Part shown: positions 1 to 11,182 of the stretch, piece by piece
Layout of the letters: every line of letters starts with the position of its first letter
How positions within the stretch are numbered: position 1 is the first letter of the stretch
NCBI RefSeq assembly: GCF_051020985.1
Contig: NC_134999.1
Location: 12,095,660 to 12,159,659, forward strand
DNA length: 64,000 nt
Direction: 5' to 3'
From: Nomia melanderi
Lineage: Eukaryota > Arthropoda > Insecta > Hymenoptera > Halictidae
Notes under the pieces: model-generated
Database searches by the model: none
Told to the model about the DNA's origin: nothing
The model's input: only the letters and a program-made list of their open reading frames with translations
Translations under genes and position numbers: made by a program

Positions 1-450
1 ACCTGCGCTAAGGCTGAAACTCGATAAGGGCCCGGGGCAGTGCAGTGGTACCCGCGGCCACTTAGACGAGCCGCGGCGCGTCCCCGCGTTCATAGAAGGA
101 AGGGGACCGACCGGCAGCGGACACCAACGCCGCGGACGAACGGGAGGGAATCGGCCACCGTGGAACGGCGCTGGGATTCTCCGGTGTCACACGCGCCGCC
201 GCCCTCTGCGCCGGCAGACCCCCGGCTCGTGTTTCGGTTTTCGGCTTTCCGAGAAACGTTCCGCGAGGCCCACCCGCCACCCGCCATCTTTTTCTCGCTT
301 TCTCTAGGCCCCTCGGCGGGCTCACGGACCTGGACTGACATTGTCTTCGCGTCCCGCTGCACAATGAACCACCGTGCGGGGGTTGCCGATCGAAACGCTG
401 GTTCCTGGAAGCTGACGGGTTCAGCTCGTTGTTAATGAGAGCCTTGGGAA
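1..450. other. GC/CpG-rich island at the window edge, no CDS called
   Basis: This stretch is far richer in G, C and CpG than the AT-rich sequence that follows from about 450. Several frames stay open by chance on both strands because stop codons are rare in GC-rich DNA, but none gives a protein I recognise. It may be a promoter or a 5' untranslated exon of a gene lying mostly outside the window. The direction cannot be decided from the sequence alone. Confidence 0.4.
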
Positions 451-3400
451 TGTTCAGGGATGTTACGGGGGTTTTCTTTTTCTTTTGACTCAGGTGAAAT
501 TTTGGAGAGCTTGAGTCGGTGTTGGGCAATTGATGAGAGATTTGAGGGTCATGCTGGTGGTACATAGGACTTTTGTAGTTGAGAGTGACCGTTAGTCGCC
601 ATGTTTGGTACAGTGGGATGATAATGTTCGGAGGTTAATATTAAAGTTTGTGTGATGTTCGCTATGCGAAATACTGAAATAACGCGCGAGTCCTCTGAAG
701 AGTGATTGAAAGTTAAGAATAGGCGAAACGATAGATTTTTCCATTGCAATTGGAGGATTTGATCTTCCAATCTTCGAATTCTTGGCTCGTTTGATTTTAG
801 TGTCAGTGGATACTAAATTTTGACAGTGAATAATCTTATTAATTGATTTTCTGTACAGAAAGTAGAAATTTAACTTTCTAGGCCTCGTTCTTATCTTTAG
901 CTACCGGTATTTCGTTTTGGAGCCATTCGCCAAATCTACACTTCCATCATCCTATCTAATACGATAAAAATGTAATTTTATTAAAAATATTTCAACATAT
1001 GAAATCTACTTGCGAAAACTCTCCGATCACGTGAACCAGCTCTCCATGAAAACGTCACTTAACTCGTCGTTCCGCCTTCACGGCCCAGGAATCAACGGGG
1101 CGACGTCTGACCGTGGAGTCGCGACGCGTTTTAGAAATAAAAATAGCTGATAACACGTTGCCGCAAAAAGGTTCAACCACTGGCAGCGGAGGATTTCTTT
1201 CCGCTCCGCAGATAGCATGGTATCACGTCGAACGGGAAGAGAGAAAGAAACGAGAGGGAAAGGGAGGGCTCGTCTGGTGGCGCCCGCGGACGACTGTTTT
1301 TGTCCCCTTATAATTTGGCAGCACTCGACGGTTCCCTCTGTGGACAGGACGCGCGGATGCCTCGCGAGGATCGCGGGGAATTCGCGGCGGCATCCGCTGA
1401 GAAATTGTATCGTTTACCATTTAAGTACCGGGATGTAGGATTCTTGTCCGGGTACGTCGAACCGCGGAAATATTTATTTGAGACGAGCGCCGCGCAATCT
1501 AGTAAATAAAATAACTCCGCCGCGTTTCTGACTGGCTCTGCAGATACCTTCTCCTGAATTACGATGTCGGAGTTGAAGTGACTTCCGTTGAGATAGAGAT
1601 TCGATTCGAGTGGCATTTAATAGCTAATTTTCTTATTTTTATGGAAATATTATAGTATTTATACTATATTAACTAATAATATTCACCTGGGAAATAAAGT
1701 ATATTGTTAATCAAATTTAATATCAGTAATTAAGTATTAGTAAATAATGATTATTAGCATGTGATATTTAAATATCGATAATTAAATACCAGTAGAATTA
1801 AAATATCTTGGACTCTATTGAGATTCTGGCAGTCCACTTGCAATTACAATTCTTAAGCTTAACTATTTAATATTATAGCAAATCAAAGTTAATCGTAAAA
1901 TACTGTTAATAAAAGAGAAGGTTAAAGGATAGTACAATGTTTGTTGTAAATCGATGTAAGAAGGATCGATCAATGATTAAGTGAATTCGGTGTAGATTGT
2001 TTATCAGAAATCTCGTCAAACGAGACCGACGTGCATTCCGACGGTCACTTACCGTCTCCCACCCGTGCCTTGAATCGAAAGTGAATCCGAGAAGAAGCAA
2101 GAGGGTAAGCTGAAATTTGACGATGAAAAGTTTTCTGTCCGGTCGAAAGAAAGCTGCGCTCGGTGTGTCGTGGCACGCATAACAATGCACGGCATACCAC
2201 GATTTGCGGTTCCGAAGGGATAAAAGTACGGTGCAAAACACTTCTGAGAAAAATTCTGCCGGTGGATCGGCCGCGCACCGGCGTTCTTTTTCTTATCGGG
2301 GAACGTTTTTGTAAAATACAGGGCGCGGGCCGCCTCGGACCTTCGCCCCTAACGATATAAGTAGAAGGAGACCTTTGATTAAATCAAATTTATACGCATC
2401 ATCGTAATTTCGGTTTTCAACAGTGCGATAGTCTTTCCAAATTTTTGCTATCGTAACCCGAATTCTCGTGGATCCCTTCGAAATTTCTTAATAGAAAACG
2501 GACTTTAACATCACCAAGAAATAGCGATAATTTCGAAGTAAAGATAAAATGAATTCTGATTGAAATAAGTGTCTCGTAACACTAGTGTCTTGATAACAAA
2601 AATGTGGTAGTAAACATGCTGCTGAATGAAAGATTTTTTTCGAATTGAATCATAAACTTCATTGAGTGTTTCCTTTAGCATGCTTTTCGCAGGAAAGTAC
2701 AAAAAGCTTGGAAAAAAATGAGCACCGCTATTCATCAAGATCATCCACTCCCCATGAACAGTAGAGCTCCCACAAATAGTGCAGCCCACTCGAAAAACGC
2801 GATAGGACGGGCAACAATAACAACCGGTAACGCGTTTCTCTCGAGAAGAACGTCTAATTAAGCTGGTATCTTGTTAAGGTGAAATTGCGCGCGCGTTTCC
2901 CAGTTGTTTCATTTATTTCGTCTATCGCGATCATCACCATGGCGTGTACAGTAAGGTTAAAGCCTTTATTGACCCGCCGCTACAAAGATGTAACGCAATT
3001 TACAAGGATCACGCGGGCCCGTGGTAGTCCAATAAAATGAAAATTACGATCTGACGCATGTGATCTCTACCCGCGATCAAACTGCCGATTTGCACGCACT
3101 CGTTTTCAATAAATTATCCAAGCGGTATTGTACGAGAATCAACTGGTGGGGCCCGATTCGGTTAGCATGATTAAGTGCGGTCTCCGTCGTTGTGTTCGTG
3201 GAAAGACTAATTACCGCAACGTTTTTTTTTTTTCGAAAGGAGGAGCCGCGAAGTTATGAAATTTATAACGAAAAAGCGCGCTTTCGCGTACGCGCGGGTC
3301 GTTATGAAATTTTCGAATCCTCGAGGCGGGTTTACGACATCGTTAAATGTAAATTGTACTGGCCGGATTAAAGATCCGGCCGAAGATTCGTTAAACTCTG

Positions 3401-3741
3401 TAGCTTCGGGCGGGGAATGAACACTTCGCTGTGTTCAATCATCGGTGGGATCCCCGGATATAAAAGAATTATTATAATGGAAACTCGCGACCTTTTCGTG
3501 ATGAGAAACCTCCGCGAAATTTATATTAAATCATGATAAGGAATTTCATTATACAATTTGCGAAGAATAAGAAATTATTACATTTTTAGCCGAATTATTT
3601 CTTTACTTTTGTTATAACTTCGAACGTATGCCACAAAGGAAACACAGTGCATAGTGTTATATTACCAGATTAACACGTTCGCCACCAGCGTCACATATTT
3701 GTGATGGCCGTAATCCTATATTTTACATAATAAAAATGAAA
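451..3741. other. Noncoding stretch with scattered GC-rich patches
   Basis: I see no supportable coding exon here. GC-rich patches lie at about 1020-1620 and 2000-2350. The second contains, on the minus strand, a good 5' splice site (GGGAGACG followed by GTAAGT, last exonic base about 2053), so 2054-2350 could hold a noncoding first exon transcribed leftwards out of the window. The rest is AT-rich and unstructured. Confidence 0.35.
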
Positions 3742-3955
3742 TTAACCCTTTGCAGACGAAGATTCTTCGAAATATATAAAGCCTTTAACATGTGAAGCTA
3801 GATTACATATCAATTGCTTAATTAATAGAAAAGAAAGGAAACTACGTTCAGATCTCTTGCTGATCAACTAATAAGATCATTTGTTCGCGAGTTAGTCTTC
3901 CAAATACGAACATTTCATCTTACCGAAATGCCGACTTCCGTCCGCAAAGGGTTAA
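3742..3955. mobile_element. Family 1 TTAA miniature inverted-repeat element
   Basis: The left end reads TTAACCCTTTGCAGACGAAG. The right end, reverse complemented, reads TTAACCCTTTGCGGACGGAAG (21 bases with one extra G). TTAA on both sides plus ends starting CCC resemble piggyBac-type insertions, so this is probably a nonautonomous piggyBac-like element. It has no coding capacity. A short plus-strand reading frame starting at 3928 inside the right end is incidental. Confidence 0.75.
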
Positions 3956-4410
3956 TTCTATGGGTATTGTTATTAGAAATTATAAACTACGACATTATAT
4001 TTAGTAACCCAATGACACGTTTCAGTTTCACTTTTTTAAATATTTTGTTTAGAAAATGTATTGGATTGAAGAAAATATTATTATTCGCTGGTAGGGAACG
4101 TATTAAGGCACCTTTTCAATGCAAAAATAATGCATTTCATTCAGTTCTATCATTGGGAATTCTTTTTGTGTACTCGATTACGTAAGACAATAATAAATAT
4201 TATTCTACAATTTAACACTAGAACTACCAGGTAGGTCAAAATTACTGGTTTCGGTTTTTTTTGTTTCGCAATTATTGATATCTTTAAAGCATTGACTATT
4301 CGGAATGATTTTGACAATAAATAATGTCACTTGTATACTATAATGAATGTTTGAAGAAACCGAAAATAATCTGTCGTTACAATTTTTATAAGGATTACAT
4401 GTCAATCATA

Positions 4411-4661
4411 TTAACATGTTGAATGCCGTGGTCACCGTTGACCCCCAAGCAAATCGAATTACTATAATTCACTCAATTAAACAATGATTATTCGCAAACA
4501 TTTCTATATTATAAATAATGCTACCCATTGCGGTGACATTCAGTTTGATGAACGTGCAATAATAATCCAATTCAGTCAAATGATTTAATATTATATTTCT
4601 TCCATTTTGTGTATTTTGCTCACCAGTGTTTAATATTATATTTTTTTGCATTTCCCGTTAA
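4411..4661 (+). mobile_element. Family 2 TTAA element, copy A (right end degraded)
   Basis: It starts TTAACATGTTGAATGCCG, followed by a degenerate TCACCG/TTGACC palindrome. The interior matches the reverse complement of 7409-7647 closely over its whole length, for example in the segments TTCACTCAATTAAAC, ACATTTCTATATTATAAA and TCCATTTTGTGTATTTTG. The right end has decayed to GCATTTCCCGTTAA where an intact copy would read GCATTCAACGTG. No coding capacity. Confidence 0.7.
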
Positions 4662-4823
4662 CCTTTGTATACTGCATCAAAACGGGAAATATTGAAAGAA
4701 ACTAACTTTGTTCCCTAATTTACATGTGACTTATTGATAAATTTATTTCAATGAATCTTGTCTACACGTAGCTAGAAAGTATTGAATATTTCAAGTGAAA
4801 AACTTTCGAGTGCAAAGGGTTAA
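4658..4823. mobile_element. Family 1 TTAA element, short copy
   Basis: The right end reads CTTTCGAGTGCAAAGGGTTAA, the reverse complement of the family 1 end. The left end, TTAACCTTTGTATACTGC, is a diverged version. It shares its left TTAA with the preceding family 2 copy and its right TTAA (4820-4823) with the following family 2 copy. Confidence 0.55.
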
Positions 4824-5074
4824 CCCTTTGACTTCCACGACAGTCACCGATGACCGGAGCTTTCAAATTACAACAAAATAATTATGACTTCAAAGTAATT
4901 TCGAAGTGGAATTGATTTCGAATACAAATTTTCCATAACGTAAATAACTGGATAATGGGGTAATATAAGAATTTTCATATCAAAGAATTAATAATTCTTG
5001 TTTTGTATCTTTGCTATAGGAAGGATAAATGTCACATAAAACGCTAATGCTTTTCGTGGAAGTCAACATGTTAA
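4820..5074. mobile_element. Family 2 TTAA element
   Basis: The left end reads TTAACCCTTTGACTTCCACG and the right end is CGTGGAAGTCAACATGTTAA, so about 13 subterminal bases (TGACTTCCACGA) are inverted repeats. GTCACCGATGAC follows the left end, matching the imperfect palindrome next to one end of the other family 2 copies. The interior is AT-rich and noncoding. Confidence 0.65.
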
Positions 5075-5634
5075 ATGCTCGGTAGTTCTAGTGTTAACAC
5101 ATTGTAAGCGGGAAACGTAAAAGTACTATTTTCATGTACCGTAGTACTAAAGTATTAAATAAATACTTATATAGCTTCATTAACATTTTTGACAAAAGTA
5201 GATAGTTGATTCCTTTTGCGTACGGTTGAAATTATTCCTATTTGCAATAGCAACTCTCGAAAATATGTTGAATAATAAATAAATGAATTGAATGTAACTG
5301 ATATAATGAAATGAACAAAATGGCCCGCACGCAATGTGTTGAGCCGTAAAACGTTCAACTCACTAAATTTTCGTCGATACAACAGATTCCACGGTGTAAG
5401 AGATCCAGTAAGACGAGTAGTCTGTTCCAAGTCTGATCTAGGCGTTCGTGAGTGGCGGTGAAAAAGGCGCCATCTCTAGACGCGCGGTGCGCAGTTGAAA
5501 TGCGCGCCAGTTCATTATGCCGTAGGTTACAGCTAGATGGTGTACGGAAGGACAGGCGAGGACGCTGCTCGCCGCGTTTGTGCGCGTGGAATGGTTGTTC
5601 GTCTGACACGAGTGTTGGAAATCCCCTCGCGAAA

Positions 5635-7251
5635 ATGGCGAGCAGCATTAAGATCGACCAGGAATCCTCGCTGTCAGCGCGGGAGAGGTTCGATGTGGTA
5701 CAGAGGCTGCAGGCCGGGACACCGATCGGCCGGATAGCTGGTGAGTTTGACATTCACCCCACCACCGCGCGCCGCATCAGGCGGAGCGCAGTAACGGTAT
5801 GCCAACCGGCTGAACAGAAGGATATAATGTGGATGCGGGAAAGCACACGGAAGCCAGGCGACGAGGATGTGGACTTGCGGCTGTACTCCTGGTACACGGA
5901 GCAAAACGCGGCCAGCCCGTCGGTCACGGACTCTTTGCTTTGGGAAAAAGCGGTACAGCTACAAAAGGAGCTCGGCGGGCCGACGATCAGCAGAGGCTGG
6001 CTCACGAATTTCAAGGAACGCCATAGTATAAACCTCGACGATCAGGCGGGAAATTCAAACTCCTATACAGAGGTGTATGTGAAAGAGGAGGTAATGCTGG
6101 ACGAAATAACGGACCTAGACACACCGGTAGATGGGAATCTACCAATCGAAGTACATCCAGAAGAATTTTTGAAAGACCTTACCGAGCGACTCAATGGCGT
6201 AACAAGGAAGAACGTTTATTATATGAAAAACACGTTTCTAGCGTGGAAAGCGTTCCCCACGAAGCTCTTAGAACAGTGCCAAAGGAAGAAGAGCAAAGGC
6301 GCGAAATTCAAAAGCGACCGAGTAACCGTCAGCCTGTGTTGCAATGTGTCCGGTTGTCGTAAGCTTGAACCCTTGTTTATTTACAGAATCGAGAAGCCGA
6401 AAGCGTTGAAGCATTGCAGGGACAGGTTGCCTGTGCTTTTTAAGAGCCAGCCGGAAGCGCGTATGGATCGTGCGACGTTTCTTGACTGGTACGAGAATCA
6501 TTTTAAACCGACCGTGAAGATACTTCAGTTCCCTGATAACGTCGGTAAAGTTGTTCTACTGCTGGAGGACGATCAGAGGCAGAGTTTAGGGTTACCTAGA
6601 GATTTTGGGCAGGCTGATGACATTCAGATTATGTTCTTCCCCGTAGCCGGTGCCTCGCTCTTGCAACCCCTCGAGCAAGAGGTAGCCGAAAAGACTAAAC
6701 GGTCCTACCGGTTGAAAATGTTGGGCCGTGTTTTAAACTTTCCGGGCGGTGTACGAAAATTTTACTTCGACTATGATCTCAAAGATTGTATTGATCTGTT
6801 CGCCGAAGCGTGGACTGAAGTTAGCGCCGCAACCGTTGAACAAGCCTGGAATCGGATCATCAACAAAATCCCTGATGTTGTTCCGATAAAAGAGGAGCCG
6901 GTTGATCCTTTGGAACCCAATCTACAGGACATCATTGGCGTCATCTCTGGGGAGCAACAACCTAAAGAGTCTGTCAATGAATTTTTATACCGATGCGAGG
7001 AAGCGGAAAAGAATTTCATGAAGTACGATGAAACGAGGAATGACGACGACGACGATGACGATGATAATTACGACGACGATAGCGATGAAGACATGGACGA
7101 GTTCGATAGTGAAACTAAAGTACCCACTGAACAAGTAATGAAGAAAGCGTTCGACACTCTCTTGAGATGGTCGAAACTGCAACCACAGTATATTCAGCTC
7201 CAAGTCGAATACTTGAAGAATTATTATGAAAGTACTATTAGTAACAAATAA
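5635..7251 (+). CDS. Domesticated pogo/Tigger-like (jerky-type) transposase-derived protein
   Basis: This is an intronless 538-residue protein. The start at 5635 is chosen because AAAATGG is a strong initiation context and the helix-turn-helix begins directly after it; the frame is open upstream, with another ATG at 5500 (583 residues). Numbering from the GTG that opens the frame at 5452, Met62 is followed by a psq/CENP-B-type helix-turn-helix (about 75-115), then a CENP-B/Tc5 DNA-binding domain (about 135-195), then a DDE_1 domain. The DDE core is recognised by RVTVSLCCNVSG, FLDWYENHF, VVLLLEDD and SLLQPLEQ. The catalytic acids normally found in NADETG, LLLDNAPAH and QPLDQ appear as Lys259, Glu372 and Glu408, so strand-transfer activity is very unlikely. 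An Asp-rich run (about 531-555) and a C-terminal helical segment follow. The intact 1.6-kb frame despite lost catalysis argues for an adopted host role, probably as a nuclear DNA-binding protein. The function itself is unknown. Confidence 0.85.
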   Translation: MASSIKIDQESSLSARERFDVVQRLQAGTPIGRIAGEFDIHPTTARRIRRSAVTVCQPAEQKDIMWMRESTRKPGDEDVDLRLYSWYTEQNAASPSVTDSLLWEKAVQLQKELGGPTISRGWLTNFKERHSINLDDQAGNSNSYTEVYVKEEVMLDEITDLDTPVDGNLPIEVHPEEFLKDLTERLNGVTRKNVYYMKNTFLAWKAFPTKLLEQCQRKKSKGAKFKSDRVTVSLCCNVSGCRKLEPLFIYRIEKPKALKHCRDRLPVLFKSQPEARMDRATFLDWYENHFKPTVKILQFPDNVGKVVLLLEDDQRQSLGLPRDFGQADDIQIMFFPVAGASLLQPLEQEVAEKTKRSYRLKMLGRVLNFPGGVRKFYFDYDLKDCIDLFAEAWTEVSAATVEQAWNRIINKIPDVVPIKEEPVDPLEPNLQDIIGVISGEQQPKESVNEFLYRCEEAEKNFMKYDETRNDDDDDDDDNYDDDSDEDMDEFDSETKVPTEQVMKKAFDTLLRWSKLQPQYIQLQVEYLKNYYESTISNK

Positions 7252-7408
7252 AACAGAAATACACATTTTAAATGTATGGATGTAAAAATGTGTGGAAGAA
7301 GGGGGAAATTTGTATGATGCATATGTACATAGAAAAAAGATTTTTTATTACTATGTAAATTATGAGCATTTAATATCTAGTTACTTTTAAATGTGCTCTT
7401 ATATTTAT

Positions 7409-7647
7409 CACGTTGAATGCCGCACGATTTCATAGAACAAAATACACAAAATGGAAAAGATATGATATCAAATCATTTGATTGAATTAAATTATTATTAC
7501 TGCACGTTCATCTAACTGAATGTCATCGCATTAGGTAGCATTATTTATAATATAGAAATGTTTTTAAATAATCATCGTTTAATTGAGTGAACTATAGTAA
7601 TCCAATTTTGTTGGGGGTCACCGGTGACCCTCACGGCATTCAACGTG
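7409..7647 (-). mobile_element. Family 2 TTAA-type element, copy B (intact ends)
   Basis: The ends are CACGTTGAATGCCG and CGGCATTCAACGTG, perfect 14-base inverted repeats, flanked on both sides by TTAT. A perfect 14-bp palindrome GGTCACCGGTGACC sits at 7616-7629, next to the right end only. The reverse complement aligns along its length with 4411-4661. It is a nonautonomous element about 240 bp long with no reading frame of interest. Confidence 0.8.
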
Positions 7648-7651
7648 TTAT

Positions 7652-9903
7652 AGTCCTTTTCCCTATCAACCGGAGTAATTTTCATTTTATTCATTGATAT
7701 ATTATACCTCATTTTTATCGGAAAAATTTGAATATATCTGTTCCGTTTGTCATTGGTAATGACTCGTCATACCGTGTGCCTTATTGGTTTCCATTCACTA
7801 TGGTGGGAATGTCGACGTTCATGTTAGTATTATTTGAGACACAACTTTGTTTTCAATTCAATTTCTGTTTACATAACAATATTTTATTAGAGTTACTGCA
7901 GTAAATTTAATCTGGAAAAATGCTACCGACGTGTAACCATCGTTTGATTACCAAAAACAAAAAAATTAGTTGAACATGTCATCTATTAAAGATCTCATCA
8001 ACCCAGTGATATTATTTAATAAATTCATAATAAATGAATACATTTTTTTCTATCATTGTCATTTATTTCTGACCGTCGGCTATAAACTGCTATTGGATAA
8101 AAAAGTTATAGAAACTGTAAATAAAGCGAAAATTACGAGAGAAGAATTTATAATGAATTATACATAAATATTATGAATAGAAGCGTTGAAATTAATTATT
8201 TGTTATTAGATCATGATTATTTTAAGACTTGTAAAAACTAATCAACGATTAATAAAATTAATGTTACATTAACATGTTATTTTTCTGAATAAAAATTTCA
8301 AAATATCTTTTTTATAGCTCAGTGATCTGGTTACACATGGTTGTACATAACATTCTCGAAAAGCCAGTCGCCGATAGCGTTTATACATCGGGTTTCCATT
8401 TAAAACCTGAAAGTTCACTTTTACTTTGTTCCGTTTACATCACTTTCTACTTTATTTTTATGAATCTGCCGATAAACCTTCGACTGTTCAAAATATTGCA
8501 GAACCTTAACAATGATTCGCAATAACTGTCATGTTCTCGAACAGGTATTTCCCTTCAATATTCTTGTCTATCCTTGAAAACATTCCTCATTCAACTTAAC
8601 TCTAAAATATCTCCTAATTTCTATATCTTCTTTTCTGTTGGACTTCTCGTAGAGCAAACAGTGCACCTGTAATAGATTTCGAAAGAACACAATTCCGGTA
8701 ATATATTCATAAACGAACCACTTGATGGTTCAAAAAAAGGGAACGTGAGACCGTGGTGTTTTTTAAGGCGGGCCTTTTTTAGCAAAGATTTCTGTTCGCC
8801 TGTTTTACGCGCTCGATTGACCCAAGTCATATACCGATGACCTTGCGTTTAGCTGAATAACCTTTATGCGAGCGTACTCGAAGCTGAATTGAATCCAGTT
8901 CCACGAACTGAGTCGGTGCGGTCTTCTTCTATACGCTCGCTTTCATCCTTCGGTCGAACGCTCGCTTTATATTTACCGATATTAAGTTCACGTTAGAAAG
9001 AAGAACCTGCAGGAACATCCGGAAGGTCTTAGCACCGATTCAAATTCTATCCACGTGAACTAAATTTCGGGTATTATTATAACGGTATGGCAATTGTCCC
9101 CAATAACAATTATCGTGGACAACGATCAGTGGAGTTCGGTTTTTTGAATCGTGTAAAGTCCGAAAATTCTGTTGTGATCTTTATTACTAAACGTGCCAAA
9201 CTGTGAAAGTATGAATCACGAGTGTTGATCTTGCAAATAAGGATGATAGACGTAATAGGTAGGCAATTTTTTAAAATTAATGTAATTCATGCATTAGTTG
9301 TGTTAATAATATTCGCTAAACTTCTTGTTTTAAAAATTCAGTAGACTAACTTAGTTAACAATGAGATTGTTAATCATTAAATAAACCAATTCAGTTATAC
9401 GTTTGTTATTACACCAAATATTTGGAAATTTATAATGCGATATAGTTTTGTATTTTATCTGTAGATAATATTATAAAATATTGATGTTATAACGTTGTAC
9501 TATAATGTATTAAATTATGTAATTTGTTATAGTTTTGCATTTAGATTGAATATTATATCCTATGTTCGATTTGAAATTAATGGATTCTAAAGATTTATAA
9601 TAGAGAATACTTCGTATTTGCAGAAATTGTAATTCAATTATATAAATATTCGAATTACATTCTAGCAATTGAAAAAATACATTTTATGTTTTGTATTTGA
9701 ACATATTCAGTTCCAGGCTGTGCAACATTTAGATTATGAATGCTTTATATTATACGTGTGGTAACCCTGTCCGAAGTGGAATTTTCACATCACTGACTAA
9801 TGTTGGCAAACTCTAACCTAACTCAGTCATAACCTGTACATTGTCATCTATTTATGTGGAATTTAATATTTTTTCGGTAATTTTATCGAATTGACCTCGC
9901 AAA
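7652..9903. other. Intergenic region upstream of YJU2
   Basis: No supportable gene is seen. Two short open frames (7970-8167 and 8322-8525) have AT-driven composition and no recognisable domain. A moderately GC-rich patch lies at about 8740-9010. The last 120 bases before 9904 are the likely promoter and 5'UTR of YJU2. Confidence 0.4.
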
Positions 9904-11182
9904 ATGTCGGAGCGAAAAGTATTAAACGTAAGTAATATCCTATGTTATTAAAAACACTGAATTCGAAAGAGGAATCAAGCACATATGTTCTGTTGATGTT
10001 GTGTTTATACTTTTAATTTAATAAATTATGTACGATTTTTATATTTTAGAAATATTATCCTCCGGATTTCGATCCGTCGAAGATACCTCGTATGAAATTA
10101 GCCCGAAATAGGCAATACACGGTACGTCTGATGGCTCCCTTCAACATGAGATGTAAAACTTGTGGAGAATACATTTATAAAGGAAAGAAATTTAATGCCC
10201 GCAAAGAAGATGTTGAAGGTGATGACTACTTAGGAATACGAATTTACAGGTTCTATATCAAATGCACCAGATGCCTCCAAGAAATCAGTTTCAAAACAGA
10301 TCCAAAGAATACAGACTATGAGATCGAAGCAGGTGCAACAAGGAATTTTATGGCATTAAAATTGGCAGAAGAGCAAGCACAGAGGGAAGAGGATGAAGAA
10401 AAAGAAGAAGAGGCTACCAATCCTATGAAGCTCCTAGAAAAAAGAACGCTACAATCCAAGCAGGAATTGGAATTATTAGAATCTTTAGAAGAGTTGAAAG
10501 ATTTAAATCGCAGACAACAAACTATTGACTATGATCAGATGTTAGAACAGTTTGACACAGAAACAGCTAAACTTAGAACAGAAAAGGAACAAGAAGAATA
10601 CGATGAAGAGTATATTAAATCAGTATTTGGTAAGAAACAAACAAATGGAGTTGTTGTGGAAGAAGAAATAGTTGAATTAGATGAACAGGAAAGAAATGAG
10701 CCACCAAAGAAAATAATGAAAACCAGCAAAAAGAAAGAAAACAGTGGTAGCATTTCAAGAACAGAGGAAAAAAATGTAAATATAATTGCATTACTATTAA
10801 TTATTAATACACAAATGACACATGTCAATAATATTTTTTTTTATTCTAGGCTAAATCTAGTCAATCTACAAAAATATCTGATACATCACTTTGGTCCAAA
10901 AATGTGGGACCATCGTCAAGTAAAAAAAATATATTAGCAATTGTGAAAAGAAAAACAAATTTAGGTGTAAAAGTGAATTCAAGTTCTCCACACAGTAATA
11001 CAGAGAAAGAAGAAGCACAAACTGAGACTGTAGAAGAAACAATTGCTCCTACCAAGAACAACAGTAATAACAATGTAAATGTTAGCAAGTCAGAAACTGC
11101 AGATAGTAAATTAAATAATACTCACAATGCTTTATCCTTATTAGGAGCTTATTCTGACAGCAGTGAAAATGATAGTGATTAA
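9904..11182 (+). CDS. YJU2: Splicing factor YJU2 (CWC16/CCDC94 family)
   Basis: Three coding exons, 9904-9927, 10050-10775 and 10850-11182, all joined in phase 0, give 360 residues. Exon 1 encodes only MSERKVLN before GTAAGT; exon 2 continues [14 protein letters not shown], reproducing the very conserved family N-terminus. Residues about 33-100 hold the zinc-binding region with CKTC ([20 protein letters not shown]) and CTRC ([12 protein letters not shown]), then [10 protein letters not shown] and GATRNF. A Glu/Lys-rich helical middle follows, and a Ser/Asn-rich tail ends in [16 protein letters not shown], as in animal YJU2. The family acts in the nucleus: it joins the spliceosome around the first catalytic step and helps dock the branch helix. 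The second intron (10776-10849) is only 74 bp, and the unspliced frame also stays open across part of it, so a truncated read-through model is easy to mis-annotate. Confidence 0.95.

Larger units (their letters stand above)
4212..5097. mobile_element. Outer TTAA element containing further nested elements
   Basis: The left end at 4212 reads TTAACACTAGAACTACC and the right end at 5081-5097 is its exact reverse complement (GGTAGTTCTAGTGTTAA). Between them lie three other inverted-repeat segments at about 4411-4661, 4658-4823 and 4820-5074, each bounded by TTAA and abutting the next. The simplest reading is an older element that received successive insertions into its TTAA sites. Confidence 0.65.

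Noticed and set aside
40..565. Overlapping open frames of 90-167 codons on both strands
   Set aside because: They overlap each other in GC-rich DNA, have low-complexity Arg/Pro/Ser-rich translations and no recognisable domain; GC-rich composition alone explains the lack of stops.
3928..4185. Plus-strand 85-codon frame
   Set aside because: It begins inside the right end of a family 1 element and continues into AT-rich DNA; hydrophobic AT-driven composition, no splice or domain support.
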